In this document: positions 18,063 to 28,145 of the stretch, one piece after another
How positions within the stretch are numbered: position 1 is the stretch's first letter
How the letters are laid out: each line of letters starts with the position of its first letter
From: Curtobacterium sp. ZW137
Lineage (GTDB): Bacteria; Actinomycetota; Actinomycetes; Actinomycetales; Microbacteriaceae
Assembly: GCF_003762905.1 (NCBI RefSeq)
Contig: NZ_RJKS01000003.1
Span: forward strand, 1-64,000
Direction of reading: 5' to 3'
DNA: 64,000 bases
The notes under the pieces: model-generated
The model's database searches: none
Told to the model about the DNA's origin: nothing
Seen by the model: the letters and a program-made list of their open reading frames with translations, nothing else
Program-made: the position numbers and the translations under genes

Positions 18063-19217
18063 CTGGGGTGGGGTGTCGTGCCGGCCGCACGAGGCCCGGA
18101 CGACGAGTTCCGGCGGGAACTCCTCGTGGTTCGGCGCGGTGCCGTCGAGCACACGCCGGACCGCGGCTTCCGCCATGGACTCGATGGGCTGCCGGACGGT
18201 CGTGAGGGGCGGCCACGTGTACTCGGCTTCCCACGAGCCGTCGAACGCGACCACTGCGACGTCCTCGGGGACACGGACCCCGCGCTCGTGGAAGGCGCGG
18301 AGCAGGCCGACCGCGGTGCGGTCGGAGGCCGCGAAGACCGCGTCCGGCCGATCCGCCTCGTCGGCGCCGTCGCCGCTGGCCGTGCCGTCGCCCTCGTCGG
18401 CGATCTGCAGGCCCGCCACGTAGCCGCCTTCCCGGGTGTAGCCGCCGTCGTACACCCGGCCTGGAGGCACGCCCTGACCCGCACACGCATCTCGCCATCC
18501 ACGGTGGCGGGCTTCTCCCGCATCGGGCTGGCCGACGAACGCGATCCGGTTCCGTCCGTGGGCCAGCAGGTGCCGCGTTGCCAGCTCCGCCCCGGAGCGG
18601 AGGTCGGTGCCGACGCTCGCGACACCCGCACGTGCCGCGGAGACGTTGAGGTCGACCCACGGGAGCCCCACCGGGTCGATCGCGGACCGGTCGACCGCGC
18701 CACTCGAGAGCACGAGCACGCCGTCGACCATCCGGGCGGCGAACTCCTCGAACCGGGCGCGGATGCCGTCTGGCTCGAAGCTCGTCGCCGTCGAGTACAG
18801 GGCGTAGCCACGCTCGCGCGCTGCCGACTCGATCGCCGCCGCGTACTCGGCGAAGAACGGGTTGGCGAACACCGGGTCTTCTCGGTCGGGGACGGCGAGC
18901 ACGAGTGTGCGCGCCGATCCGGACCGGAGTGCCCGTGCGGCCTGGTTGGGGCGGTACCCGAGTTCGGCCACCGCGGCGAGGACGCGCCGCCTGGTCTCCG
19001 GGGCGACCGGCGCGCCGCCGTTCAGGGCGTAGCTGACGACCGCGTCGGACACCCCGGCGAGCCGAGCGACGTCCCGCCGGGTGGGTTTACGTGCTCGTTC
19101 ACCCGTCGGTGTCTCGTTCAGTCGCCCGCTCGGCTCCTCGTTCGGTCGCCCACTCGGCTCCTGGTTCGGTCGCCCGCTCGGCTCCTCGTTCGGTCGCCCG
19201 CTCGCTCGATCGGTCAC
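18060..19217 (-). CDS. LacI family transcriptional regulator with repetitive N-terminal extension
   Basis: This regulator is about 385 residues long. The helix-turn-helix RRDVARLAGVSDAVVSYALN lies at about 47-66 and is followed by the hinge (NQAARALRSG) and a periplasmic-binding-protein-like sugar domain (DGVLVLSSG; GRNRIAFVGQP; VAVVAFDGSWEA; TTVRQPIESMAE). Most LacI proteins begin at the HTH; here about 43 extra residues contain an octapeptide repeated four times (GRPNEEPS-like). GTG 19217 is the best start; no ATG is available near the HTH. It lies 7 bp downstream of the oxidoreductase gene, and an operator-like site overlaps that operon's promoter, so autoregulation is likely. Confidence 0.92.
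   Translation of the reverse strand: MTDRASGRPNEEPSGRPNQEPSGRPNEEPSGRLNETPTGERARKPTRRDVARLAGVSDAVVSYALNGGAPVAPETRRRVLAAVAELGYRPNQAARALRSGSARTLVLAVPDREDPVFANPFFAEYAAAIESAARERGYALYSTATSFEPDGIRARFEEFAARMVDGVLVLSSGAVDRSAIDPVGLPWVDLNVSAARAGVASVGTDLRSGAELATRHLLAHGRNRIAFVGQPDAGEARHRGWRDACAGQGVPPGRVYDGGYTREGGYVAGLQIADEGDGTASGDGADEADRPDAVFAASDRTAVGLLRAFHERGVRVPEDVAVVAFDGSWEAEYTWPPLTTVRQPIESMAEAAVRRVLDGTAPNHEEFPPELVVRASCGRHDTPPQ
19117..19205. repeat. 24-bp tandem repeat inside the LacI gene
   Basis: Units start at 19117, 19141, 19165 and (partial) 19189, differing at a few positions (TTCGGTCGCCCGCTCGGCTC core). Being eight codons long, the array keeps frame and encodes GRPNEEPS-type octapeptides. Copy number may vary between strains. 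Confidence 0.85.
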
Positions 19218-19224
19218 CGGTCGA

Positions 19225-20469
19225 TCATGACACCCGGTCGGCGACGGGCAGGCGCTCCCCGACGGCCACGGGCGCATCGCCCTGGTCCGGGATCGGCAGG
19301 CGCTCGCCGTCCCGACGAGCGGACTCGAACGCGATCAGGCCGGGCAGCGTGTACCGCGCGGCCTGCCAGGCGTTGACCGGGGGCAGGACGCCGTCGTTCA
19401 CCGCGGTGACGAAGTCGTCCACCAGGAGCTGGTGCGAGCCTTCGTGCCCGTTGGGCGCGAAGTCGAACTCCGCGGGCAGGCGACCCGTCAGGGAGTCGTG
19501 GACGGGGGCGTGCCCGGAGACGAAGGAGCTGCGGAGCGCGGGCGAGACGTCGGCGAGGCGCGGGTCGTCTTCGTCCATGGTCGGACGAGTGGCGATCTCC
19601 TCGGAGACGTCCGTGACGCCGTCGCGGTCCTGCCAGACGGAGTTCGTGACGAGCTGCTCGAAGCTGCCGTCGGTGCCGAACCAGCGGAACCGGCTCTCAC
19701 GGATGTACGACGGGAACCCGACACGGCGGAACTCGTTGATGCGCATCGAGCCGCCGCCGTCGAGCTCGAACAGCGCGGTCATGTTCGAGTAGTCGTTGTC
19801 GAACATGCTGACGTCGGTGTCGAACACCCCGTCGCCGCGGTCGTCGTGCACGCCGATGCAGCTGACGCTCGTCGCGTGCCGCGGGACGGCTCCGAGGACG
19901 CCGCCGATGGCGTGCGTCGGGTACCACATGGGCGGGTAGCTCGCGGTGGCCTTCCAGTCGTCGCCGCCGCTGTACTTGTAGGCGTCGTAGAACCCGAGGT
20001 CCATGTCGTGGACGTAGTCGCCCTCGGCGTAGAACACCCGGCCGAAGGCGCCCTGCTCGGCCTTCTGCCGCGCGAAGACGGTCGCGGGGTTGTACTGGCT
20101 GGTCTCCCCCATCATGTAGGTGAGGCCGGTCTCCTGCACCGCCGCGATGATCGCTTCGATCTCGGTGACGGCCACGGCCATCGGGACCGCGGAGTACACG
20201 TGCTTGCCCGCGCGGAGCGCCTGCAGCACGAGCGGCCCGTGGGTCCAGCGCTGGGTGAAGATCGCGACCGCGTCGACGTCGGGGCTCGCGAGCATCGCGT
20301 CGAGGCTCGGGAAGGTCCCCGCGAGGGCGAGTTCGTCGACGAGCTGGTCGGCGCGCTCCGGGATGACGTCCGTGGCGTACACCGCCGAGATGCCGGGGTG
20401 CTTGTCGAAGAGGGTCGCGAAGTGGCTGGCGAACTGGCCTGCTCCGACCATGCCGAGGGTGAACGTCAT
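19225..20469 (-). CDS. Gfo/Idh/MocA family oxidoreductase
   Basis: This 414-residue NAD(P)-dependent dehydrogenase family member has an N-terminal Rossmann fold (TLGMVGAGQFASHFATLF), the AGKHVYSAVPMAV segment in the place of the usual EKP motif, and a C-terminal beta-sheet domain. The EKP lysine is absent (VYSAVP), so the exact chemistry is uncertain; a sugar or cyclitol substrate is typical of the family. ATG 20469 has AAGGAG 6 nt upstream. It is the first gene of a two-gene operon with the LacI regulator. Confidence 0.9.
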   Translation of the reverse strand: MTFTLGMVGAGQFASHFATLFDKHPGISAVYATDVIPERADQLVDELALAGTFPSLDAMLASPDVDAVAIFTQRWTHGPLVLQALRAGKHVYSAVPMAVAVTEIEAIIAAVQETGLTYMMGETSQYNPATVFARQKAEQGAFGRVFYAEGDYVHDMDLGFYDAYKYSGGDDWKATASYPPMWYPTHAIGGVLGAVPRHATSVSCIGVHDDRGDGVFDTDVSMFDNDYSNMTALFELDGGGSMRINEFRRVGFPSYIRESRFRWFGTDGSFEQLVTNSVWQDRDGVTDVSEEIATRPTMDEDDPRLADVSPALRSSFVSGHAPVHDSLTGRLPAEFDFAPNGHEGSHQLLVDDFVTAVNDGVLPPVNAWQAARYTLPGLIAFESARRDGERLPIPDQGDAPVAVGERLPVADRVS

Positions 20470-20506
20470 GCTGGCTCCTTCTGCCGGGGTGCGTCGTTGC
20501 TGTCCC

Positions 20507-20538
20507 ATTGTGGTGACGCGGGTTTACTCGTGTCAACC
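20507..20538 (-). promoter_or_regulatory. Promoter and LacI-type operator of the oxidoreductase operon
   Basis: On the minus strand a perfect -35 TTGACA (20531-20536) and CACAAT (20507-20512) are 18 nt apart. The -35 lies within GGTTTACTCGTGTCAACC (20521-20538), an imperfect palindrome with 7 of 9 positions symmetric around a central CG, the usual form of LacI-family operators. Binding there would block RNA polymerase. The regulator encoded by the second gene is the obvious candidate. Confidence 0.7.
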
Positions 20539-20629
20539 CTCGGTTCCGGGTGTGGAGGGGCGTGTGTCCGAGGGCACATGTGGAGGACTGAGCGACTCCG
20601 GTCCCAGGTCCCGGCGCGAGCATCCGGTC

Positions 20630-21625
20630 ATGGCCGACCGATCCCTCTCCACCGCCGTCGAGTACCGCATCGAGCGCGCGGCTCGCCGGGTCCTCGACGC
20701 CGGCCGGCAGCCGCGCAGCCCGGCCCGGGTGTTCGTGACGGAGTTCCTCGTGTTCGGGGCGAAGCAGGCGTGGGCGTGCACGTTCGGCGCCGCACTGCTC
20801 CTCGTCATCGCGACCGCACGGCTCGCGTGGCCGGAGGACGCACCGCTCGCCCGGAACGACGCCCTGACGATCGCCGCGGTCCTGATCCAGGTCGGGATGC
20901 TGGCGTTCGGGCTGGAGACGGTCCGTGAGCTCCGCGTCGTCCTGCTCTTCCACGTGGTCGGCACCGTGATGGAGGTCTTCAAGACCGACGTCGGCTCCTG
21001 GTCCTACGACGGCGGCGGTGTGCTCCACATCGCCGGGGTACCGCTGTTCTCCGGGTTCATGTACGGCGCCGTGGGGTCGTACATGGTCCGCGTGTACCGC
21101 CTGTTCGACCTGCGCTTCGAGCGGTACCCGCGCCAGTGGTGGACCGCGGTCGTCGCCGGCGGGGTCTACGGGAACTTCTTCGCGCACCACTTCGTGTGGG
21201 ACGCCCGGTACCTGCTGCTCGGCGCGGTCGTGCTCCTCTTCGCCCGGACCACCCTGCACGCCCGGGTGCACCGCGCCACGCTCCGGATGCCACTGCTCGT
21301 CGCGATGGCCCTCGTCGCGGTGTTCATCTGGATCGCGGAGAACGTCGCGACCTGGGCAGGTGCGTGGACCTACCCGGCCCAGCAAGCCGCGTGGCACCCC
21401 GTCGCCCCGACGAAGATCGTCGCGTGGCTGCTCCTCATGACGATCTCGGTCGCGCTCGTCACCTGGCTCTACCGCCCGAAGCCGCCCGACGTGCCCTCGG
21501 CGAACTCCCGACGCCCGCCGATCCGCCGCGCAGCGCGTGCCCGTAGAGTGCAGGCACCGGTGGCAGCACCGGCGTCCGCTCGCCGCGAATCCTCAGCCTT
21601 CCGGCGCGATGCCCACCTAGGCTGA
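20630..21625 (+). CDS. DUF817 family integral membrane protein
   Basis: This 331-residue polytopic membrane protein has about eight hydrophobic segments. It carries the DUF817-type FGAKQAWACTFGA near residue 40, FKTDVGSWSYDG, YMVRVYRLFDL and GNFFAHHFVWDARYLLL, then WAGAWTYPAQQAAWHPV. Function unknown. ATG 20630 begins MADRSLSTAVEYR, but no clear ribosome site is visible. The C-terminal ~50 residues are Arg/Ala-rich and hydrophilic. It is divergent from the oxidoreductase operon. Confidence 0.85.
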   Translation: MADRSLSTAVEYRIERAARRVLDAGRQPRSPARVFVTEFLVFGAKQAWACTFGAALLLVIATARLAWPEDAPLARNDALTIAAVLIQVGMLAFGLETVRELRVVLLFHVVGTVMEVFKTDVGSWSYDGGGVLHIAGVPLFSGFMYGAVGSYMVRVYRLFDLRFERYPRQWWTAVVAGGVYGNFFAHHFVWDARYLLLGAVVLLFARTTLHARVHRATLRMPLLVAMALVAVFIWIAENVATWAGAWTYPAQQAAWHPVAPTKIVAWLLLMTISVALVTWLYRPKPPDVPSANSRRPPIRRAARARRVQAPVAAPASARRESSAFRRDAHLG

Positions 21626-21692
21626 GAGGACGCGAAGGAACGGTCCACGTTCCCGCTCGACGACCCGAATCCAGAGGAATCACGAGGACACC

Positions 21693-22553
21693 ATGGCTTT
21701 CAAGCCCGGTTTCGATCAGTCCCCCGCCTTCAACGACGCGGGCCGGAACGCTTGGGGCGCCGGCGCCAATTCGCAGCAGCGGACCGGATGGGGCCAGACC
21801 CCCCAGCAGTCGGCGGGCATGACGCCTGAGCAGCTGCAGCACATGTACGACCGTCCGTCGGCGAACACCGTCGACACGGACCGCATGTCGTACGAAGACA
21901 CCATCATCAAGACGCTCGTGGCGTTCGGCGTGCTGGTCGTCGGTGCGGTGGCCGGCTGGAACCTCCCTCCGGTCGTCTGGATCGCCGGCGCGCTCATCGG
22001 CTTCGTGCTGGCGCTCGTGAACACCTTCAAGAAGAAGCCGTCCGCGGGCCTCGTGCTGGCGTACGCGTTCTTCGAAGGACTCTTCGTCGGCGGCATCTCC
22101 GGCTACTACAACAGCGCGTTCGAAGGCATCGTCACGCAGGCGGTCTTCGGCACCCTCGGCGTGTTCTTCGTGACGCTCCTGCTGTTCACGTCGGGCAAGG
22201 TCCGCGCGACCCCGAAGGCGACCAAGTTCTTCCTCGTCGCGATCGTCGGGTACATGGCGTTCTCGCTCGTGAACCTCGTCCTCATGTGGACGGGCGTCAC
22301 CAGCACCGCGTTCGGACTCCTCGGCACGACGATCTTCGGCATCCCGCTCGGCGTCGTCATCGGCATCTTCGTGGTCATCATGGCCGCGTACTCGCTCATC
22401 CTCGACTTCGACCAGATCAAGACCGGCGTCCAGCGCGGCGCACCGCGCATCTACGGGTGGACGGCAGCGTTCGGCCTCATCGTGACGCTCGTCTGGCTCT
22501 ACCTCGAGATCCTGCGCATCCTCGCCATCATCGCGAGCAGCCAGCGCAGCTAG
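21693..22553 (+). CDS. Bax inhibitor-1 / YccA family membrane protein
   Basis: This 286-residue protein has a Gln/Asn-rich N-terminal tail (about 60 residues) followed by seven hydrophobic helices of the YccA/BI-1-like type, ending in ILDFDQIKTGVQRGAPRIYGWTAA, the conserved C-terminal segment. In E. coli YccA modulates FtsH proteolysis; the role here is unproven. A Shine-Dalgarno GAGGA stands 6 nt before ATG 21693. It is followed by a strong terminator, so it is probably monocistronic. Confidence 0.9.
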   Translation: MAFKPGFDQSPAFNDAGRNAWGAGANSQQRTGWGQTPQQSAGMTPEQLQHMYDRPSANTVDTDRMSYEDTIIKTLVAFGVLVVGAVAGWNLPPVVWIAGALIGFVLALVNTFKKKPSAGLVLAYAFFEGLFVGGISGYYNSAFEGIVTQAVFGTLGVFFVTLLLFTSGKVRATPKATKFFLVAIVGYMAFSLVNLVLMWTGVTSTAFGLLGTTIFGIPLGVVIGIFVVIMAAYSLILDFDQIKTGVQRGAPRIYGWTAAFGLIVTLVWLYLEILRILAIIASSQRS

Positions 22554-22577
22554 GGCGCGCAGCGCCCGCACGAACGC

Positions 22578-22609
22578 GAAGGGCCCCGGCGAGTACGCCG
22601 GGGCCCTTC
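22578..22609 (+). terminator. Terminator hairpin after the YccA-like gene
   Basis: GAAGGGCCCCGGCG and its perfect complement (14 bp) flank the loop AGTA. It is located 24 nt after the stop codon. The flanking base pattern is GC-rich with only a short T-run. Confidence 0.8.
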
Positions 22610-22657
22610 GTCATGCCCGCGCTGCCCCACCCGGACGCGCACGGCCGGACGCACGAA

Positions 22658-22684
22658 GGCCCGCCGAGCGCAGCTCGACGGGCC
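22658..22684 (-). terminator. Terminator hairpin after guaA
   Basis: The arms GGCCCGCCGAGC (22658-22669) and GCTCGACGGGCC (22673-22684) pair with one mismatch and a 3-nt loop. It lies just downstream of the guaA stop (22703) on the minus strand. Confidence 0.65.
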
Positions 22685-22702
22685 TCCGGGAGCGTCAGGC
22701 GC

Positions 22703-24279
<1,577 letters not shown>

Positions 24280-24283
<4 letters not shown>

Positions 24284-24726
24284 CGAGCGGCCTCCTTCTC
24301 ACGCGCCTGTTGCGCGGTCAGCTCGTGGTAGGTGTCCATGGCGATCTTCTGCATGCGGTGCTCGACCACGAACGACATGAACGGGATGATGCCCCCGAGG
24401 GCGATGAGCAGGAAGCGGATCGGCTTCCAGCGCATGATGCTCCACAGACGGAAGTCGGTGAACAGGTACAGCACGTACAGCCAGCCGTGGGCGATGAGGA
24501 TGCCGATCGACAGGTTGAACGTGCCCGGGTCCTTGCCCGCCGTGCCTTCCGGCACGAAGAACGCGCCCCCGCCGAGCTGCATCTCGAGGTGCAGCGGCGT
24601 GTACTTGATGACCATCTCGATCACCAGGGCGAGCAGGAGCACACCGGTGATGTACGCCGAGACGCGGTACCACTTCACCGCGCCCGGGATCTTCGGGATG
24701 TCGCGGGTTCGGACGGTCAGAGCCAT
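24280..24726 (-). CDS. DUF3817 family membrane protein
   Basis: This 148-residue protein has three to four membrane helices ([54 protein letters not shown]), as in the DUF3817 family found widely in Actinobacteria; function unknown. The start is probably ATG 24726 (MALTVRTRD), exactly 7 nt after TAGGAT, rather than ATG 24735, which is part of that -10 hexamer. It overlaps guaA by 4 bp, so a DUF3817-guaA transcript is expected. Confidence 0.88.
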
Positions 24727-24733
24727 ATCGGCC

Positions 24734-24739
24734 ATCCTA
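24734..24739 (-). promoter_or_regulatory. -10 hexamer TAGGAT of a leaderless DUF3817-guaA transcript
   Basis: TAGGAT on the minus strand lies 7 nt before ATG 24726. It also overlaps the last codons of SURF1 (ends 24737) and decides between two possible starts of the DUF3817 gene. Confidence 0.5.
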
Positions 24740-25492
24740 CCGTCGCGTGAGGAGGACCTCTTCGTCCTCGTTCTCGCGCTCCCAGGCGTCCTTCACGAAG
24801 CGCCACCAGAGGAACACGGCGAACCCGGCGAAGACGACCCACTCGACCGCGTAGAAGAGGTTGAGCCAGTCGAACTGGACGTCCCGGGTGGGGGCACGAT
24901 CGGCCACGGTGCCGAGGTCGGCTGCCGACGAGGTGGTGCCGTCGGCGACGACGTACCCGCCGTACATCCGGTCGTCGAAGGCCTTCCAGGTGTTCACGAA
25001 GCGTGCGGGCGCGACGGCCGAGTACTGGTCCTGTGTGAAGGAGTCCTGGTCCGGCGACTCCGACGGGTAGTAGCGGCCCTCCACCGTGATCGTCGCGCCG
25101 TCCGCCAGGCGGTCACCACCGGCGACGGCGGCCGAGCGCTGGTCGGACCATCCGAGGACGACCGGGAGGCTCGCTCCGGTGACCGTGTCGACCATGTGTC
25201 CCACGGTCTGGTAGCGCCCACCGCCGCTCCGCCCGGTCAGCACGGTCGTGTCACCCGCGACGAACCGACCGGTGACGGTCACCTTCTGGCCGGCGAGGCT
25301 GTCACCGACCCCGCGCTCGGGCTTCGAGACGTCCGAGAGCACGTGGCGCGTCTCGGTGGTGGCCGGCAGTGGCTTGCCGTTCTCGATGCTCCGTTCGAGC
25401 TGCCACTTGCCGAGGAAAGCGAACACCGCAGCGAGGACCAGCGCCAGCAACAGCAGGGCGATCCACCTCGGTCGTCGGGCAACGGCCCACAT
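24737..25492 (-). CDS. SURF1 family protein
   Basis: This 251-residue SURF1-like protein has an N-terminal membrane helix (ALLLLALVLAAVFAFLGKWQLER), the conserved WQLER motif, a periplasmic/extracytoplasmic middle region with VTVTGRFV and VVLGWSD, and a C-terminal helix (FYAVEWVVFAGFAVFLWWRF). SURF1 proteins assist assembly of cytochrome oxidase. It begins 5 bp after the antiporter gene, in the same direction. Confidence 0.93.
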   Translation of the reverse strand: MWAVARRPRWIALLLLALVLAAVFAFLGKWQLERSIENGKPLPATTETRHVLSDVSKPERGVGDSLAGQKVTVTGRFVAGDTTVLTGRSGGGRYQTVGHMVDTVTGASLPVVLGWSDQRSAAVAGGDRLADGATITVEGRYYPSESPDQDSFTQDQYSAVAPARFVNTWKAFDDRMYGGYVVADGTTSSAADLGTVADRAPTRDVQFDWLNLFYAVEWVVFAGFAVFLWWRFVKDAWERENEDEEVLLTRR

Positions 25493-25497
25493 GCGTT

Positions 25498-26913
25498 TCA
25501 GTACTCCGGATCGCGTTGGCGTGCCGGGCGTTCGGGGCGCTCGGCGGGGATCTCGACCGACGACGTCCCGCTGCTCACCGTCTCCGGTTCTGGCGTGGGT
25601 GTCGTCTCCGGTTCCACATTCTCCCGCTCGTCCCTGCCAGCAGCCTCCACGAGGGCGATCTCCTCGGCGAACCGGGCGTCCCGCTCGGCCTTCCGCGCTG
25701 CCGCCGCCTCGGCGGCGGCGCGCTCGCGCCCACGCAGCTTGCGCACCCGGGCGGGACGCAGCACGAGGCGGCCGATCCGGTCCGAGTTCGACGCGAGCAC
25801 GGGGCCCAGAACAGCCATGATGAGGACGTAGAGGCCCGCGAACGCGGTGATCCGAGCCTCCAGACCGGCGGCGGCCGAGAGCGTCGCGAGGATCAGCGCG
25901 AACTCACCACGGTTCACCAGGATGACGGCGGTGTTGATGCCCTGCTGAGCGTTGAAGCCGTTCATCCGGGCGACCAGCTGACCTGCGACGGCGTTCAGCA
26001 CCACGGTCATGCCGATGGCCGCGAGGACCGGCCAGACGACCTCACCGAAGGTGGAGATGTCGAGGCCGAGGCCGAAGTTGACGAAGAAGAACGCGGCGAA
26101 GACGTCGCGCATCGGCAGAGCGAGCTGCTCGATCCGGTCGCGGTACCGGGTGGCGCCGCAGAGCAGCCCGATGACGAAGGCGCCGATCGCGTCGGTCACG
26201 CCGAGCAGGTCGCCGATGCCACCGAACATCACCGCGAGGCCGAAGAACAGGATCGTGAACAGCTCGTCGTCACGGGTCGCGAAGATCCGGGAGACCTGCT
26301 TCCCGCCCCACCGCGCCAGGCTGAACATCACGATGAGGAAGCCGAACGCCAACGCGAGCTTGCCGATCACGCCCCAGATGTTCGTGTCGCCGGAGAGCAC
26401 GACGGACACGATCGCGAGGTAGATCGCGATGAAGACGTCCTCGATCACCGTGACACCGAGGATCATCGGCGTCTCGTCGTTCGCGAGTCGTCGGAGCTCG
26501 ATGAGGAGCTTCGTGACGATGGCGCTCGACGAGGTCGCCGTCATGCCCGCGATGACGAGCGCTTCTCGCGTGCCCCAGCCGAGCGAGAAGCCGAACGCGA
26601 ACCCGGCGGCCATGTTGATCGCGACGTACGTGCCGCCGGAGATCAGGAGCTTGCCGGCGTTGCCGTAGAACTCCTCCTGGTCGAACTCCAGCCCGAGGTT
26701 GAACAGGAGCAGGATCAGCCCGAAGGTGGCGATCAGCTCGATGGTGTGGGACTCGACGCTCAGCCCGATCCACGGCGTGTGCGGACTCGCGATGAGCCCC
26801 ACGATCATGTAGATCGGGATGGCGGGCAGGCCGATGAGCTTGCCGAGTCGTCCGAGGACGTAGGCGATGAGGAACAGGCCGCCGATGGTCAGCAGCTCAC
26901 CACCGAGGTCCAT
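25498..26913 (-). CDS. Cation:proton antiporter, CPA2 type (KhtU/KefB-like)
   Basis: This 471-residue protein has about 12-13 membrane helices typical of CPA2 antiporters. Recognisable segments are FNLGLEFDQEEFYGNAGKL, the discontinuous-helix region GMTATSSSAIVTKLLIEL, VIEDVFIAIYLAIVSV, FFFVNFGLGLD and VNRGEFALILATLSAAAGLE. It lacks its own RCK domain and ends in an acidic, Pro-rich tail (about 80 residues). The companion TrkA-C-type gene lies 5 bp upstream, as in khtTU systems for K+ or NH4+ efflux. A ribosome site GGAAGG precedes ATG 26913. Confidence 0.9.
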   Translation of the reverse strand: MDLGGELLTIGGLFLIAYVLGRLGKLIGLPAIPIYMIVGLIASPHTPWIGLSVESHTIELIATFGLILLLFNLGLEFDQEEFYGNAGKLLISGGTYVAINMAAGFAFGFSLGWGTREALVIAGMTATSSSAIVTKLLIELRRLANDETPMILGVTVIEDVFIAIYLAIVSVVLSGDTNIWGVIGKLALAFGFLIVMFSLARWGGKQVSRIFATRDDELFTILFFGLAVMFGGIGDLLGVTDAIGAFVIGLLCGATRYRDRIEQLALPMRDVFAAFFFVNFGLGLDISTFGEVVWPVLAAIGMTVVLNAVAGQLVARMNGFNAQQGINTAVILVNRGEFALILATLSAAAGLEARITAFAGLYVLIMAVLGPVLASNSDRIGRLVLRPARVRKLRGRERAAAEAAAARKAERDARFAEEIALVEAAGRDERENVEPETTPTPEPETVSSGTSSVEIPAERPERPARQRDPEY

Positions 26914-26918
26914 CCGCG

Positions 26919-27452
26919 TTACCTTCCGGGCGGGGCCTCGGCAGCAGCTGCCGCCGCGAGCTCACCGCTGCGGTAGAACGAGAAGGCCTTCGCGACCTTC
27001 TCGGGGGAGCCGGCCACGACGATGGTGTCGCCGGGGAAGACCACGAAGTCGGGCGAGGGCGCCGGGTTGGCGCTGTCACCGCGGACCACGGCGACGACGG
27101 TCAGGCCGATGAAGCCGGAGTCGTGGAGGTCGCCGAGGGGCTTGCCCGCGATCGCGTCGTCGTAGTCGACGGAGAACCAGTCGATGGAGAGGCCGGGGAT
27201 CTCGTCGAGCTTGTCGAGGCCCTCGGTGATCCGGGTACCGCCGAGGAGCTCGGCGAGCGTGTGCGCTTCGTCCTCGCTGAGACGGAGCGAGACCTTCTCG
27301 GACTTGTCCGCGCCGTCCGAGACGTCGGCGAACGAGATGAGGTCGGAGTGCCCCGACCGGTGCGTGATGACACCACACTTGCCACCGTCGTCGGTGTAGA
27401 AGCTGTGCAGCACGCCGACTCCGGGGAGTTTGACGCGATGAACGTCGACCAT
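26919..27452 (-). CDS. Antiporter regulatory subunit with TrkA-C domain (KhtT-like)
   Basis: This 177-residue soluble protein has a KhtT-type N-terminal half (MVDVHRVKLPGVGVLHSFYT; SDLISFADV) and a C-terminal TrkA-C domain (IAGKPLGDLHDSGFIGLTVVAVVRG; FVVFPGDTIVVAGSPEKVAKAF). In characterised systems such subunits bind nucleotide and gate the partner antiporter, encoded here immediately downstream. I chose ATG 27452 because AAAAGGGAG stands 5 nt upstream; the frame extends 12 codons further 5', without a better site. Confidence 0.9.
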   Translation of the reverse strand: MVDVHRVKLPGVGVLHSFYTDDGGKCGVITHRSGHSDLISFADVSDGADKSEKVSLRLSEDEAHTLAELLGGTRITEGLDKLDEIPGLSIDWFSVDYDDAIAGKPLGDLHDSGFIGLTVVAVVRGDSANPAPSPDFVVFPGDTIVVAGSPEKVAKAFSFYRSGELAAAAAAEAPPGR

Positions 27453-27524
27453 GATGGCTCCCTTTTCGAGTACGCCCATGCTAACCACCGTGGAGTCCCG
27501 AGCATTCCATCTGTGGAAACTCGG

Positions 27525-28145
27525 TCAGCGCAGGATCCCGAGGCTCCGGGCTGTGGAGACGGCCGCCGTTCGCGACGTCACCCCGAGCTTCGAGAACACG
27601 TGCACCAGGTGCGACTTCACGGTCGCGTCACTGATGTGGAGCGCCGCGGCGACGTCACCGTTCGAGGCACCGTCGGCGACGAGTCGGAGGACCTCGAGCT
27701 CTCGGCCGGAGAGGCTCACCTGCGGCGACCGCATCCGCTCCATCAGCCGTCCGGCGATCGCCGGGGCGAGTGCGCTCTCGCCCGCCGCGGCGGCGCGGAC
27801 CGCAGCCACGAGCTCCGCCGGCGGCGCGTCCTTGAGGAGGTACCCGCTCGCGCCCGCTTCGACCGCGCTCAGGATGTCGCCGTCGGTGTCGTAGTTCGTC
27901 AGCACGAGGACGTACGGCGGGGCATCGAGGGCGCGGATGCGTCGCGTGGCATCGGCACCGGTGAGCGACTGCCCGAACTGCAGGTCCATGAGCACGAGCT
28001 CGGGGCTGAACGCATCGGCGTACTCGACCGCTTCGTCGGGATCACCGGCTTCGCCGACCACCTGGATGCCCTCGGCCGCGTCGAGCAGGGCACGGAGCCC
28101 GGCCCGGACGACCGGGTGGTCGTCCGCGATGACGATCCGGATCAC
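27525..28145 (-). CDS. NarL/LuxR-type response regulator
   Basis: This 206-residue response regulator has a receiver domain with Asp8/Asp9 (IVIADDHPVVRAGL), the phosphorylation Asp54 in LVLMDLQFG, and Lys in SGYLLKDAPP. It ends in a LuxR helix-turn-helix (LSGRELEVLRLVADGASNGDVAAALHISDATVKSHLVHVFSKLGV). The start overlaps the stop of the sensor kinase gene by 4 bp. Likely target: the divergent ABC genes. Confidence 0.95.
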   Translation of the reverse strand: MIRIVIADDHPVVRAGLRALLDAAEGIQVVGEAGDPDEAVEYADAFSPELVLMDLQFGQSLTGADATRRIRALDAPPYVLVLTNYDTDGDILSAVEAGASGYLLKDAPPAELVAAVRAAAAGESALAPAIAGRLMERMRSPQVSLSGRELEVLRLVADGASNGDVAAALHISDATVKSHLVHVFSKLGVTSRTAAVSTARSLGILR

